Below, piece after piece: positions 7,654 to 18,159 of a stretch of DNA of 34,126 nt. The translations under genes were made by a program, and so were the position numbers. How positions within the stretch are numbered: position 1 is the first letter of the stretch; the number at the start of each line of letters is the position of its first letter. The stretch is from an uncultured Akkermansia sp. (GTDB taxonomy: Bacteria > Verrucomicrobiota > Verrucomicrobiia > Verrucomicrobiales > Akkermansiaceae). The notes beneath the pieces are model-generated. The model was given only the letters and a program-made list of their open reading frames with translations, ran no database searches and had not been told where the DNA came from. The DNA lies in NCBI GenBank assembly GCA_947630815.1, contig CANRJD010000001.1, positions 1 to 34,126 on the forward strand. Direction: 5' to 3'.

Positions 7654-10600
7654 TTAGAAGTTGTAGCGTGCGCCGACGCCGAGGTTCCAGGCGGTCAGAC
7701 CGGAGCGGATGTCGGAACCTGCGTTGAAATAGAGAAGCGTTTGATCAGAGATCGGAACGCGGAGCGATGCGCCGAGTTGGAGAGCTGTCTTGCCGATTTC
7801 CGCAGCGCGCATCGTGCGAGAGAGAGCCGGATTGGACTGCAAAGCAACCTCAGCTTCTCCCTGGGAATCTCCGAAATCCTGAGCAACGTTAGCGCGCAGT
7901 TCCATTTGGGCGGCGCGATTGAAGGTTTCCTCACCCACGGTGGTGATGTAGCGTGCGCCGACCGTCAGCGTCGTCGTTACCCAATCCTGATCACCCACGT
8001 TCAAGCCGACGCCCTGACCATCTACCCCGGACTCATTGTAGCCGCCCATATTTGTCTTCATGATGGAGACACCGAGGAGCGGTTGGATGACGCTCGTGGA
8101 TTCGCGGCTGAGCGGAATATCGCGGGTAACTTCATACATAAAACCGGCGACCCAACCGCTGGTGCTGCCGTTTGCGCGGTAGGAATCCCTTCCGAAGTTC
8201 ACCGTGCGGTTCATCTTCGCTTGGTTAAGACCCATCACCCCTACCAGGGTGTGACCCCAACGACCCTTGGAGAAGCGTCCCATGAGGGTCAGGTAGTAGC
8301 TGTCCAGGTTGCCATCGACCGTGTCGGCGCAGCCCCCATCGAGATTGCCATACAACGCCGTAATGCCCGCCGCCACACTGACCGTCTCATCCACATCCAT
8401 CTCCAGACCGACCGTACCACCCCACGCATTGTAGGTGAAGCCGGATTCGTAAGAGCCGCCGTCTTGAGCATTGGTGAAATCGCCCGTCGCCTCCAGCCAG
8501 AAGTGAGTGAAGGGCATGGACTCGTACGCGTAGTCGTTGTTCAGCCCCATCATCCCGGTGCGGTCGCGCATGCGCAGCATCTGTGAACGCAGAGCCTCCC
8601 TTTGCGCGGTTCCGAGAATCGGCACCGTGCTGCCGGCGACAGCTGCCAACGCCTTAGACGTTTCTTCGGTGTTACTACTCGGCTGGTTCACCATCCACGT
8701 CGCCACCTTCAGCAGGGCCGAGTCCGAGTTGGTCGAATTCTCCATGGCACCGCGAGCCGCCCTCCACAGCATGTCCGCGCCGGCCAGCGAGTTGCTGCTG
8801 TCGCCCGCCATGTTGACGAACACATTTGCATCCTGCGCCTCTCCGCTCACCACGATTCCGCGGTCCTCCTTGTAGGTGACCTCCACGTCCTTCCAGAAGA
8901 TGAGGAAGGAGCCCTCGAGCTGAACCTTAATTTTGGCCCCGTCATCAAGCCCGGTGAAAGTCGTCTGCTGGTCAAATATCGCAAAGTCCTTCAAATCCTG
9001 CGGGTTGGTTATCCCAAACGGATTGGCGCCCACAGTACCCAAAACGAGGGTGGCCTCCGGATTCCAGTCCACCGTCTTCGCAGAAATCGCTGCGTCAACC
9101 TTGCTGCCCTGCAGATCGCCATCAGCCGCCGCTGCCAAATTGTAGAGCACCTCCAGCTTGCCGCCCTCGCTCACGGAGATCTGCCCCGCATTCAGCTGAG
9201 TGACGGCAGCGTATTCCTTGCCAAAGTCCTGAGCCTGCACGGTGAGCGTGCCGCCGTTTCCGACAGCCACCTGACCGTACGTCGCGACCTGCTTGCGGGT
9301 TTCGCTGGCCTCCTGATCCTCACCCCTGGCCTCTGCTTGACCGATCAGGGTGAGACTCCCCCCCTGCACACCGAGATTCACACTCCCGCTTCCCGCACTG
9401 TGCAGAATTTGGTCAACCTTTTCCCCGGCAACAGTGACAGATCCCACGCCGGTGAGAGAGCCGCTAAAGGTCGTCCAGACGAAGGAGTCCTCACTGTCGT
9501 CGATTGTGAGGTTGCTGTTGTCAAGCTCCAAGGTGCCTCCGACGCCTTGCTCGCCGCTGATCAAGCCACTCACCGTGCTGTCTTCACCCACCGTGAGCTT
9601 GCCGTAGCCGCTGCCTTCCTCGTCCTTCTTATCCAGCCAAACAGCTACGCCATTCAGCCTGTTTTTATTCAGGGCAAGATCGCCCTCCACGCGGAGAACG
9701 CCCTTACCGGATATGGTACCGCCACCCTGGGGGGAAGAGACTCCCTTGACATTGAGCTCGCCGTTGACTTCCAACTCAGCCGTTTCGTTGAAATCACCGA
9801 GAGTATTGACATCGAAGACACCGCTGATCGTCATCTTAGCGTCCCCGCCGGAGACACTGAGGATATTGGCACCGCTCTCCCGGCCATCCACGATGAGATG
9901 ACCCGCGAGAACCTTCACCTCGCCGGCGCTCTTCAGGTTGCCGGTGATATGCAGATCCTCCGATCCCGTCTTCTCCAACGTGATGTTTCCGTTCCGAACG
10001 TCAATGCCACCCAATCCCCACTCGGCCACCTCTGCGTCCTGTTGGTCAATGGACACCTTCAGCTCACCGGTCTTCGATGTACGGGCATCCACGATGGAGA
10101 GCGTACCACGTCCTCCGTCGGTGCCGGAACTCAGATCCTTCAGCCTTAATTCAAGCGGCGCATCCTCCCCGTCCGTGAAGCTAACCGTCATATTCTCGTT
10201 CACGCGAACCTGCGTCCAGTGGTTGGGATGGGCGGGGTCGTTAAGCTGCTCAACGCGGGCATCGCCGTACATACTGGCCAGCCAGATGCCGAGCCCGTTC
10301 CTTAATTCGCCCGTGTTGACAAGCAGACGCAGGATGCCGCCGTTGCGCGCACTCGTATTGCCGGAAACGATATCGACCACGCCGTTAAACTCGATTACGC
10401 CACTACGAAAATCCTTAAACAGGAAGTGATTTTGGAACCATTCCCCCAGCGCAATATCATCCATTCCCTCAAGACCGTCAAAGCTGCCATTGCTGAACCA
10501 AAGGTCAAGATAACCATTGAACGTCCCGCTCTGGATATCCTCCACCGCCTCGTCAGTCAGGTAGAACTCAACCCTATCGTTGTTTTCAAGCTCCAGGTGT

Positions 10601-12600
10601 CCATTGCCGCCGTTGAAGCCCAGCATGTAGCTGCCGCCGGCCGGTGCTGCTCCGTGCGTCGTTGGACCGGTGATGTTGGAGGAACCGACCAAGAACGAGA
10701 ACGCCCCATTCGTGAGGGTCACCTTCGATCCTGCTTTTATCCCGGTCACTTTGGTCGCAACAGCTTCATCCTCTGAGCCGGGATCAGGGAGCCCCGGACT
10801 CACGCTCTTCAGGTACGCTCCGTCCAGCCCACCCAAATTATTGGATCCCGATTCCACATGCACCTCAGCGGTCAGGTTTTCTGCGCCCCGCAAGTTACCC
10901 CCGCTCAGGTAGATAGACCTGGGCAACGGTTGGGGCTGGTCCTCACCCGGACCACTGGGAGGAGTCAGGAGTGCAAGGTCGTTACCGTTCAGATCAAGCG
11001 TGGAGGCGTCCGTTATGTGGATTGTCCCCCCATAGCCGAGAGAGGTAGGATCCGTGATCACCACAGCACCGCCGCCACTGATATCCATGCCCGCAGTGCT
11101 TCCTTCACTGGCCTTGCCATCCAGCACAAGCGTTCTGCCGGATGCCACATTCAGCAAATGTGTTCCCTCAGTCGCATCCCCGGATCCCCAATTGATGAAG
11201 GCGTCCGTCGCTTCGTCGTCCCCTGTCGAGGTGCCGACAGGTCTCAAGGTAAAGGTGCCGGTCCCCCCCTCGGCAATATCGATGGTGTAGCTGCTCCTTT
11301 CCAGATTCCCATCCTCATCACGGACCCGAGTCGGCGCTCTGAGAGTGAAATTGGGGGCAACGAGGGTGTAATCCCCCGCATTTTCGCCCACCACGATCCC
11401 ACCCAAGTACATATCGAAGTTGGCACTCACCACACCGGCGTTCCCTATTGTCGGGCTACCCGCTACACCGGCCTCATACGCCTTGTACTCGATGTTATAT
11501 TCCTTCATCGCGGCCTCGTACCGTCTCACACTGTCCTCGTAATCCTCCAAGGCGGCCTCATACGCATCCTCATTGCCCTCAAAGTCCTTAGGATTGGGCT
11601 TCTTGGGTTCCTCAGGGAGCTGAGGTTTGTCAACGCGGCGCTTTGTACCGGCGGCCACGAAGCGCAACTTGTTCCAAGTCGCGCCATGATTCTCGCCGTA
11701 AAGGTCTGCCACGTCTCCTTTCCGAGGGTCGAAATACCTGTTTGCCGGGTCATCGTCGTAATACTGGTCAGCCACGATCGTCTCGGCTCCCTTACCGTCC
11801 GGGTTATTGGGATGAGTACTGAAGAGAGCATACAACCCGGCTTCTCCGCTATCCTGCCCGCCGTTCGTACCCGACCTCAGAGAACCCGCACAGCCTACTA
11901 CGTACTCGTTCGCGAATTTGAGGAGGTAAGAATACGACACCTTGACTTGCAGCCAGTCGATGTGATAGGGATCCGAAACATCCCCACCACTTGCCCAGAG
12001 GACATCCAGTCCTGTCCAGAATGAATCCGGTCCGAGGGAACCTGCGCCCGCAGTGGTGTACCACATCCCATTGGAATCGCGTTTGCCTTTTTGGAAGAAA
12101 GCAACCTTATTGCGCACATTTCCATACTTGTCCTCTCGGAGCAATCCGTCCGGGTTCCACACCAGATCATACCCTTGCGAGGGGTAGACGGAACTAAGAG
12201 TGACGTTGAAGGCGGCAGCAGTAAGCCACCAACCATAACCTGAGTTCGTAACCGTATCCCCTTGCTCCCTGATGGCTTTCGGCGTGAATGTGACCTGGAA
12301 ATCGTGTCTATTCTCGTTCTCATTGAACTCGTCTCTAGTCGAGCCAAAGGTGATAATATGTTGCTGATCCTTCACGACAAAATTGACAACCCATGTCTGA
12401 TCACGTGTCAATCCTTCCTCTAAGCCGAGGGCCCTTCTGAGGTCGAGCTTAACCCACTCGGTCCCTTCCTCAAGAGTCCAATATTTGCTGATGTCAACAC
12501 CCTCCTTGATGAAAGTCTTAGACTCCCACGTTCTTGCTTGAGCGACAGGCATAGCAGCCAACAGAGCTGCGAGGAGACCCAAAGGTAAGTGCAGTTTCAT
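7654..12600 (-). CDS. Large autotransporter with beta-strand repeat passenger
   Basis: A 1,648-residue surface protein. It starts with a signal peptide (MKLHLPLGLLAALLAAMPVAQA, about 22 residues), continues with a passenger domain that includes an acidic, Tyr/Glu-rich coiled segment near residues 325-380 (repeated EAALEDYEDS-like units after a Pro/Lys/Glu linker), then many G/S/T/N/V-rich beta-helix turns of the autotransporter-associated beta-strand type (e.g. GTIHITDASTLDLNGNDLAL). The last roughly 280 residues form an outer-membrane beta barrel (FTHFWLEATGDFTNAQDGG onward) and end in aromatic phenylalanine (GARYNF), the BAM signal. ATG 12600 is preferred over 12672 because it begins the signal peptide. 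The passenger's target is unknown. Convergent with the serine hydrolase. Confidence 0.9.
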   Translation of the reverse strand: MKLHLPLGLLAALLAAMPVAQARTWESKTFIKEGVDISKYWTLEEGTEWVKLDLRRALGLEEGLTRDQTWVVNFVVKDQQHIITFGSTRDEFNENENRHDFQVTFTPKAIREQGDTVTNSGYGWWLTAAAFNVTLSSVYPSQGYDLVWNPDGLLREDKYGNVRNKVAFFQKGKRDSNGMWYTTAGAGSLGPDSFWTGLDVLWASGGDVSDPYHIDWLQVKVSYSYLLKFANEYVVGCAGSLRSGTNGGQDSGEAGLYALFSTHPNNPDGKGAETIVADQYYDDDPANRYFDPRKGDVADLYGENHGATWNKLRFVAAGTKRRVDKPQLPEEPKKPNPKDFEGNEDAYEAALEDYEDSVRRYEAAMKEYNIEYKAYEAGVAGSPTIGNAGVVSANFDMYLGGIVVGENAGDYTLVAPNFTLRAPTRVRDEDGNLERSSYTIDIAEGGTGTFTLRPVGTSTGDDEATDAFINWGSGDATEGTHLLNVASGRTLVLDGKASEGSTAGMDISGGGAVVITDPTSLGYGGTIHITDASTLDLNGNDLALLTPPSGPGEDQPQPLPRSIYLSGGNLRGAENLTAEVHVESGSNNLGGLDGAYLKSVSPGLPDPGSEDEAVATKVTGIKAGSKVTLTNGAFSFLVGSSNITGPTTHGAAPAGGSYMLGFNGGNGHLELENNDRVEFYLTDEAVEDIQSGTFNGYLDLWFSNGSFDGLEGMDDIALGEWFQNHFLFKDFRSGVIEFNGVVDIVSGNTSARNGGILRLLVNTGELRNGLGIWLASMYGDARVEQLNDPAHPNHWTQVRVNENMTVSFTDGEDAPLELRLKDLSSGTDGGRGTLSIVDARTSKTGELKVSIDQQDAEVAEWGLGGIDVRNGNITLEKTGSEDLHITGNLKSAGEVKVLAGHLIVDGRESGANILSVSGGDAKMTISGVFDVNTLGDFNETAELEVNGELNVKGVSSPQGGGTISGKGVLRVEGDLALNKNRLNGVAVWLDKKDEEGSGYGKLTVGEDSTVSGLISGEQGVGGTLELDNSNLTIDDSEDSFVWTTFSGSLTGVGSVTVAGEKVDQILHSAGSGSVNLGVQGGSLTLIGQAEARGEDQEASETRKQVATYGQVAVGNGGTLTVQAQDFGKEYAAVTQLNAGQISVSEGGKLEVLYNLAAAADGDLQGSKVDAAISAKTVDWNPEATLVLGTVGANPFGITNPQDLKDFAIFDQQTTFTGLDDGAKIKVQLEGSFLIFWKDVEVTYKEDRGIVVSGEAQDANVFVNMAGDSSNSLAGADMLWRAARGAMENSTNSDSALLKVATWMVNQPSSNTEETSKALAAVAGSTVPILGTAQREALRSQMLRMRDRTGMMGLNNDYAYESMPFTHFWLEATGDFTNAQDGGSYESGFTYNAWGGTVGLEMDVDETVSVAAGITALYGNLDGGCADTVDGNLDSYYLTLMGRFSKGRWGHTLVGVMGLNQAKMNRTVNFGRDSYRANGSTSGWVAGFMYEVTRDIPLSRESTSVIQPLLGVSIMKTNMGGYNESGVDGQGVGLNVGDQDWVTTTLTVGARYITTVGEETFNRAAQMELRANVAQDFGDSQGEAEVALQSNPALSRTMRAAEIGKTALQLGASLRVPISDQTLLYFNAGSDIRSGLTAWNLGVGARYNF

Positions 12601-12682
12601 TACTGAGTGTAGTTTGATGGTTAGCAGAGCCCGAGGCACAAGGAGAGCATACGCACCCCGGACCCCCCACAAGGCTTCCCGC

Positions 12683-12711
12683 AGTGTACCCCTTTTCAGG
12701 GGAGATGTCCA
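12683..12711 (-). promoter_or_regulatory. Candidate promoter of the autotransporter gene
   Basis: Reading the minus strand: TGGACA (12711-12706), 17 bases, TACACT (12688-12683). The spacer contains a CCCCT...AGGGG palindrome that could be an operator. It predicts a leader of about 76 bases, unlike the leaderless genes in the window. Confidence 0.5.
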
Positions 12712-12740
12712 TCATTTTTTTCGATTTTTCAAAAAAATAT

Positions 12741-12812
12741 CACGTCCGGAGCGAGAAAAAGGACCCACAATAGGTGGGTAACGGCATATTATGGAGCATA
12801 AACCCATGATTA
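12741..12812 (-). promoter_or_regulatory. U box upstream of the autotransporter
   Basis: On the minus strand it reads ATATGCCGTTACCCACC, TATTGTGGG, CTTTTTCTCG and GGACGTG, aligning with the boxes at 843-914 and 30366-30440, with more changes in its second half. It is oriented toward the autotransporter start and lies about 30 bases upstream of the candidate -35 box. Confidence 0.45.
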
Positions 12813-13041
12813 TTTACGATTTACGATTTACGATTTAGAAATTTGGCTCGCCTCCGGCTCGCGAGGATGCGAAGCCAGCGCGGGAGGCGAATCATGAAAC
12901 CGCGCGCGGAGGTAGTTACAAAGGGACGGGGCGCCTGGCGGCGCCCATGTACGATGTACGATTGAAAAACTCGCGCGCCTGCGGCGCGGGGGAGCGGAGC
13001 AGGAGCGGGAGGTGAAATTATGAAATCGCGCGTGGAAGGGT
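12813..13041. repeat. Intergenic repeat mosaic R4 (hybrid of long block and short unit)
   Basis: Heptads lead into the first part of the long block (GAAATTTGGCTCGCC with its GC hairpin, about 12836-12875), which then switches at about 12880 to the short-type unit (ATGAAACCGCGCG, TAGTTACAAAGGGACGGG). A GGCGCC-TGGC-GGCGCC hairpin, heptads and a CGCGCC-TGC-GGCGCG hairpin follow, running up to the glyA stop codon. The switch is a visible recombination joint between two repeat families. No gene seen. Confidence 0.75.
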
Positions 13042-14730
<1,689 letters not shown>

Positions 14731-14739
14731 ACGCCGGTT

Positions 14740-14767
14740 ATTATATAGCGCGCGCGGAAAATGTCAA
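14740..14767 (-). promoter_or_regulatory. Promoter of rpiB-glyA
   Basis: Minus strand: TTGACA (14767-14762), 16 bases, TATAAT (14745-14740), then 9 bases to the ATG at 14730. Expected leader is 0-3 bases, so the transcript is leaderless or nearly so. Confidence 0.8.
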
Positions 14768-14770
14768 CGC

Positions 14771-15225
14771 AAACGCAAGGCAAACGCATTGAAAATGCGT
14801 TTGCCCATGTACGATGTACGATGGACGATGTACGATTTGGGAATTTAGCGCGCCTGCGGCGCGGGAATTTCGCGAAGCAGACGCGAGCTGAATGTGATGA
14901 AACTGTGCGCGGAGGGGTAGTTACAAAGGGACGGGAAGCGAAGCGGGAGCGCAGCGAAACTCTCAAAATATTGCGTGTTGTCAATTAGAATGGTTTATGG
15001 GTACGCGATGCCAACTTGCCGATTTTTTTCGTCCGTCGTAAATCGTAAATTATGAACATATTATGCTATATTAAGCGCCGATAACTGCGTGTTGGGATCG
15101 CTTTTTCTTGGGACGGATGTGGCGTTTGCCCATGTACGATGGACGATGTACGATGTACGATTTGGGAATTTAGCGCGCTGGAGGCGCGGGAATTTTCTTG
15201 GGACGGATGTGGCGTTTGCCATTAC
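14771..15225. repeat. Intergenic repeat mosaic R5
   Basis: Begins with a perfect 12-bp hairpin (14779-14805, arms GGCAAACGCATT and AATGCGTTTGCC), heptads, a CGCGCC-TGC-GGCGCG hairpin, and a short-type unit with ATGTGATGAAACTGTG and TAGTTACAAAGGGACGGG. A stretch of about 100 bases (14950-15050) with no recognised module follows. A U box (15050-15122), heptads, a GC hairpin and a second partial U box (15193-15214) complete it. No gene seen. Confidence 0.75.
15050..15214 (+). promoter_or_regulatory. U box (15050-15122) and repeated 3' part (15193-15214) upstream of znuA
   Basis: Both copies contain TTTTCTTGGGACGGATG followed by TGGCGTTTGCC. The second copy ends 15 bases before the znuA -35 box, close to the spacing seen at panC. 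Between them lie heptads and a GC hairpin, so a repeat unit seems to have been inserted into, or duplicated with, the box. Confidence 0.5.
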
Positions 15226-15229
15226 TTTA

Positions 15230-15258
15230 TTGACAAAATTCGGTGACGCCGTTATGCT
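15230..15258 (+). promoter_or_regulatory. Promoter of znuA operon (predicted leaderless)
   Basis: TTGACA (15230-15235), 17 bases, TATGCT (15253-15258), six bases, ATG 15265. Identical boxes and spacing to the panC promoter. No Zur-type palindrome is obvious around it. Confidence 0.8.
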
Positions 15259-15264
15259 CAGGTT

Positions 15265-16131
15265 ATGCGGTTCATCGTGCTTTTAGCTCTGGTTGTTGTC
15301 CATGTGGTGTGGGCGGAGCCGCTGCGCGTGGCAAGTCTGCACCCGCTGCTCAGCGAGATGGCGCGGCGCGTGGGGGGGGAGGAGGTAGAGGTGGTGGATC
15401 TGTTTCCGCGCCACGGGGAGCTGCATCGTTTTGAACCCGGCGCGCGGGAGCTTGCGCATGCCGCGCGGAGTCGGCTGCTGCTGGCCTGTGGCAAGGGCGT
15501 GGAGCCGTACTTGAATGCCCTGCGCGAGAGTTTTTCGGCAGCTGATCCGCCGGTGCGCGTGCTGGAGCTCGGGGAGGCCGCACCGGATGTGATGACGCCG
15601 GAGGGAGCCGCCGACCCGCATTGGTGGAATGCACCGGAAAATATGAAGCGAGCCGCCTACATGCTGGCCATGGCGCTGGGGGAAGAAATGCCCGAGAAAA
15701 GAGAGGCGATACGGGCGAGGCTGACCGCGTATGCGCAGGCAATGGATGCCCTCACCCGCGAGGCGCGGCTGGCGCTGGCAGGAGTGCCGGCAGAGCGGCG
15801 CACACTCGTGACGGAGCACGCCGCCATGTGTCATTTTTGCGCGGCTTTTCGCTTGCATCCCGTGGCGGTGCAGGGTGCGGCCGTGGAGAGCGAGGGGGAC
15901 ATGGCGAGCGTGGCGCAGTTGATCCGCGAATTGCGCCGCCGAGGGGTGCGCCGCGTGTACGCTGAACTGCGTGAGGCGCCGCGTTTTCTGCAGAATATCG
16001 CCGAATCTGCCGATGCCTCCGTGGGGGAATTATCCATGGACGGCGTCGTGCCCGGGCAGCCGTCGTACGAGACCATTTTTCGAGCAAACCTGCGTGCCAT
16101 ACGCGAGGGGTTGATGGATGAGCAAAGATGA
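15265..16131 (+). CDS. znuA: Metal ABC transporter substrate-binding protein (ZnuA/TroA type)
   Basis: Periplasmic cluster A-I metal-binding protein that delivers Zn2+ or Mn2+ to the permease. Of 288 residues, the first 17 are a signal peptide (MRFIVLLALVVVHVVWA). Likely ligands are H54 (GELHRFEPG), H119 (DPHWWNAP) and H185 (TEHAAMCHF), with H190 close by; these match the ZnuA/TroA histidine set. There is no long His-rich loop of the kind seen in ZnuA of many proteobacteria. The fourth ligand, normally Asp or Glu late in the protein, is not assigned. Followed by three overlapping genes encoding the rest of the importer. Confidence 0.85.
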   Translation: MRFIVLLALVVVHVVWAEPLRVASLHPLLSEMARRVGGEEVEVVDLFPRHGELHRFEPGARELAHAARSRLLLACGKGVEPYLNALRESFSAADPPVRVLELGEAAPDVMTPEGAADPHWWNAPENMKRAAYMLAMALGEEMPEKREAIRARLTAYAQAMDALTREARLALAGVPAERRTLVTEHAAMCHFCAAFRLHPVAVQGAAVESEGDMASVAQLIRELRRRGVRRVYAELREAPRFLQNIAESADASVGELSMDGVVPGQPSYETIFRANLRAIREGLMDEQR

Positions 16132-16577
16132 TCATGAAGCATCCCATAGCCGCGATAGGGTATGCCCTGCTGGGAGTCGTTGCAGCAGGGGCGCCGCTGC
16201 TGTATTTTGCGAAGCTGCCCGCGCCTGAAGCTGGGAAAGAAACGACCCCTGCGGCGGAGGCGGCGATGGTGTCCACCCCCGTGCTGGTGCGCAGCACGGA
16301 AGGGGCTGAGGAGATCTGCATACGCCGCGAGGGTCGGGAGATTCTGCGCCTGACACCCGACTGCAATGGCATGTGGTGCGGCACGCTCCCGCTGCCCGAC
16401 GTTTCTCCGGGTACCGTGGTGGAACTGGAGGTGCAGACCCGGTGGACAAACGCGCTTCCCGCCAACAAGGCCATCACCATAGAAATCATGCCGCCCGGTC
16501 GGCGCGCTGTGTCGGATACGCAGTGGACTGATACCGGCGCGGGCGAGCTGCACGCTATCTTTATCTTCCGATGGTAA
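16128..16577 (+). CDS. Unknown membrane-anchored protein inside the metal-uptake operon
   Basis: 149 residues: a basic start, one hydrophobic segment (about residues 8-28) and a predicted periplasmic part with a short beta-rich domain (TPVLVRSTEGAEEICIRREG ... ELHAIFIFRW). Two cysteines (residues 79 and 84, in LTPDCNGMWCG) could form a disulfide. I do not recognise the family. The start overlaps the znuA stop (ATGA) and the stop overlaps znuC by 7 bases, so it is a translationally coupled part of the operon, perhaps an accessory to the binding protein or permease. Confidence 0.65.
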   Translation: MIMKHPIAAIGYALLGVVAAGAPLLYFAKLPAPEAGKETTPAAEAAMVSTPVLVRSTEGAEEICIRREGREILRLTPDCNGMWCGTLPLPDVSPGTVVELEVQTRWTNALPANKAITIEIMPPGRRAVSDTQWTDTGAGELHAIFIFRW

Positions 16578-17332
16578 ATCACCACGATCACGTATGCTGG
16601 GGCGCCGCCAACCCGAACCACCACCCGCATGAGTTGCAGGTGCGAGGCTTGAGCGCGTCCTACTCCTCGCGCATCCGCCCGGCGCTTGTCGGGCTGAACT
16701 TCAGCATCCATTGCGGGCATACGCTGGCGCTGATCGGTCCCAACGGCGCGGGGAAATCGACATTGCTCAATGTGCTGGCGGGCATCATGCCGCCCACCGG
16801 GGGAGAGGCGCTTTGGGACGGCAAACCGCTGCATTGCACACGGCGCGAAGTCGCCTGGCTTCCGCAGCGCAGCCAGGTGGATCTCTCCTTCCCCATCACA
16901 GTGCGCGAGTTGGTGGAAATGGGGCGCTACCCCTCCCTCGGCCCATGGCGATCCACGGGAGAGCACGATGCCCTCATCGTCGATAAAGCCCTGCACACCC
17001 TGCGCATAACCGAGCTGCAGCAGCGGCAGATCAGCGAGCTTTCCGGCGGGCAGCTTCAGCGTGCTTTTTTGGCGCGCGCCCTGGCGCAGGAGGCGCATAT
17101 CCTGCTGCTGGATGAACCATTTACCGGGCTGGATGCGCCGGGGACGAGCGAACTGGGCACACTGCTCGGTGAGCTAGCGCACGAGGGCAGGCTGGTCATC
17201 GCCAGCTACCACGATGTGGAGCACGCCGCGCGCTATTTCGACTATGCGCTGTTGCTGCACCGCGAGCAGGTGGCATTCGGTCCCTGTGCACAGACATTGA
17301 CGCCGGAAAATCTTCACCGAGCCTACTCATGA
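16571..17332 (+). CDS. znuC: Metal ABC transporter ATPase (ZnuC/TroB type)
   Basis: 253-residue ATPase of the zinc/manganese importer. Walker A GPNGAGKST at 56-64, Q-loop WLPQRSQVDLSFPITVRE (the FPITVRE wording is typical of the ZnuC/MntB group), signature LSGGQLQRAFLARAL, Walker B LLLDEPFTGLD and H-loop YHDVE. The N-terminus carries a histidine-rich extension, HHDH at 4-7 and HHPHE at 17-21, ahead of the first strand, likely able to bind the transported metal. The start overlaps the previous gene by 7 bases and the end overlaps znuB by 4. Confidence 0.9.
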   Translation: MVNHHDHVCWGAANPNHHPHELQVRGLSASYSSRIRPALVGLNFSIHCGHTLALIGPNGAGKSTLLNVLAGIMPPTGGEALWDGKPLHCTRREVAWLPQRSQVDLSFPITVRELVEMGRYPSLGPWRSTGEHDALIVDKALHTLRITELQQRQISELSGGQLQRAFLARALAQEAHILLLDEPFTGLDAPGTSELGTLLGELAHEGRLVIASYHDVEHAARYFDYALLLHREQVAFGPCAQTLTPENLHRAYS

Positions 17333-18159
17333 ACGACTTTCTTCAATATCTCACCGAGCCCGTTGCACTGCGCACGCTGTGGAGCTGCGTCGTCATCGGA
17401 TTTGTGGACGGGTATGTGAGTGCGCTGGTGGTGCTGAGGCGTTCGTCCCTGCAAATCGGGGCGGTGAGCTGCGCGCTGCTGCCGGGCATTGCCCTGGGTA
17501 TCCTGATTTTCGGGCTGGGGCAATGGAGTGCGTTGATCGGCGCGGTGGTGGCGGGTCTGCTGGTGGGGCTCAGTTCGCTGTTTGTGGCGCGCAGTTCCGC
17601 ATTGCATCACGATGCTGCACTCTCCATTATTCACTCCGCCGCCTTTGCGCTCGGCTACGTCATTCTCGTGCGCCTCGGGCTGCAGCAGAGGGTGGATGAT
17701 TGGTTGTTCGGCAATATTTTGAGCATGAGCTTTGCCGATCTCTGCGTGGCCTATGCCATCGGCGCGCTTGCTCTGCTGGGCATCACGATTTTCAAGCGTC
17801 CGCTGCTCCTGTGGCTCTTTGACCCGCGCACGGCCACCAGCTTGGGACTGCCGACCCGAACGATCAGCTATGCCGTGTACGCGCTCATCGTGTTGGCGCT
17901 CGTTTCCTCGCTGCAGGCGGTGGGGGCGCTTCTCACCCTGGGGTTGCTGGTGGCGCCGGCGGGCATCATGCGTCTGCTCACCAACCGCGCCTCCACGATG
18001 TTCCTGGGCGCTGGCTTGATCGGAGGCGGTTGCTCGGCGCTCGCCTTTTTCCTTTCCTATCCGCTGAACCTGCACCTCGGCGCCACTATTATTTTGCTGC
18101 TGGGCGTCGTGTTTTGCATCGCCTGGCTCTTGGGGAAAGGAAAACAACAAACGCATTGA
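17329..18159 (+). CDS. znuB: Metal ABC transporter permease (ZnuB/TroC type)
   Basis: 276-residue integral membrane protein of the ABC-3 family with about eight hydrophobic segments; the family-typical region ALVSSLQAVGALLTLGLLVAPAGIMRLLTNR, which contacts the ATPase, is clear near residues 185-220. It completes the importer (ZnuA binding protein, ZnuC ATPase, ZnuB pore). The start overlaps znuC (ATGA). Its last codons, ACG CAT TGA, are the left arm and loop of a GGCAAACGCATT-type repeat hairpin, so the C-terminal Thr-His may be contributed by the repeat. Confidence 0.9.
   Translation: MNDFLQYLTEPVALRTLWSCVVIGFVDGYVSALVVLRRSSLQIGAVSCALLPGIALGILIFGLGQWSALIGAVVAGLLVGLSSLFVARSSALHHDAALSIIHSAAFALGYVILVRLGLQQRVDDWLFGNILSMSFADLCVAYAIGALALLGITIFKRPLLLWLFDPRTATSLGLPTRTISYAVYALIVLALVSSLQAVGALLTLGLLVAPAGIMRLLTNRASTMFLGAGLIGGGCSALAFFLSYPLNLHLGATIILLLGVVFCIAWLLGKGKQQTH

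Noticed and set aside
8602..12024. Long plus-strand frames (up to 515 codons) opposite the autotransporter
   Set aside because: The minus-strand product has a signal peptide, repeats and a beta barrel; the antisense frames have no features of real proteins.
14966..15050. Possible gene or promoter in the unassigned part of R5
   Set aside because: A TTGTCA and a TAGAAT are present but too close together, and no frame longer than background follows.
15752..17098. 448-codon minus-strand frame across znuA-znuC
   Set aside because: It spans three well-supported overlapping genes of an ABC importer on the other strand.
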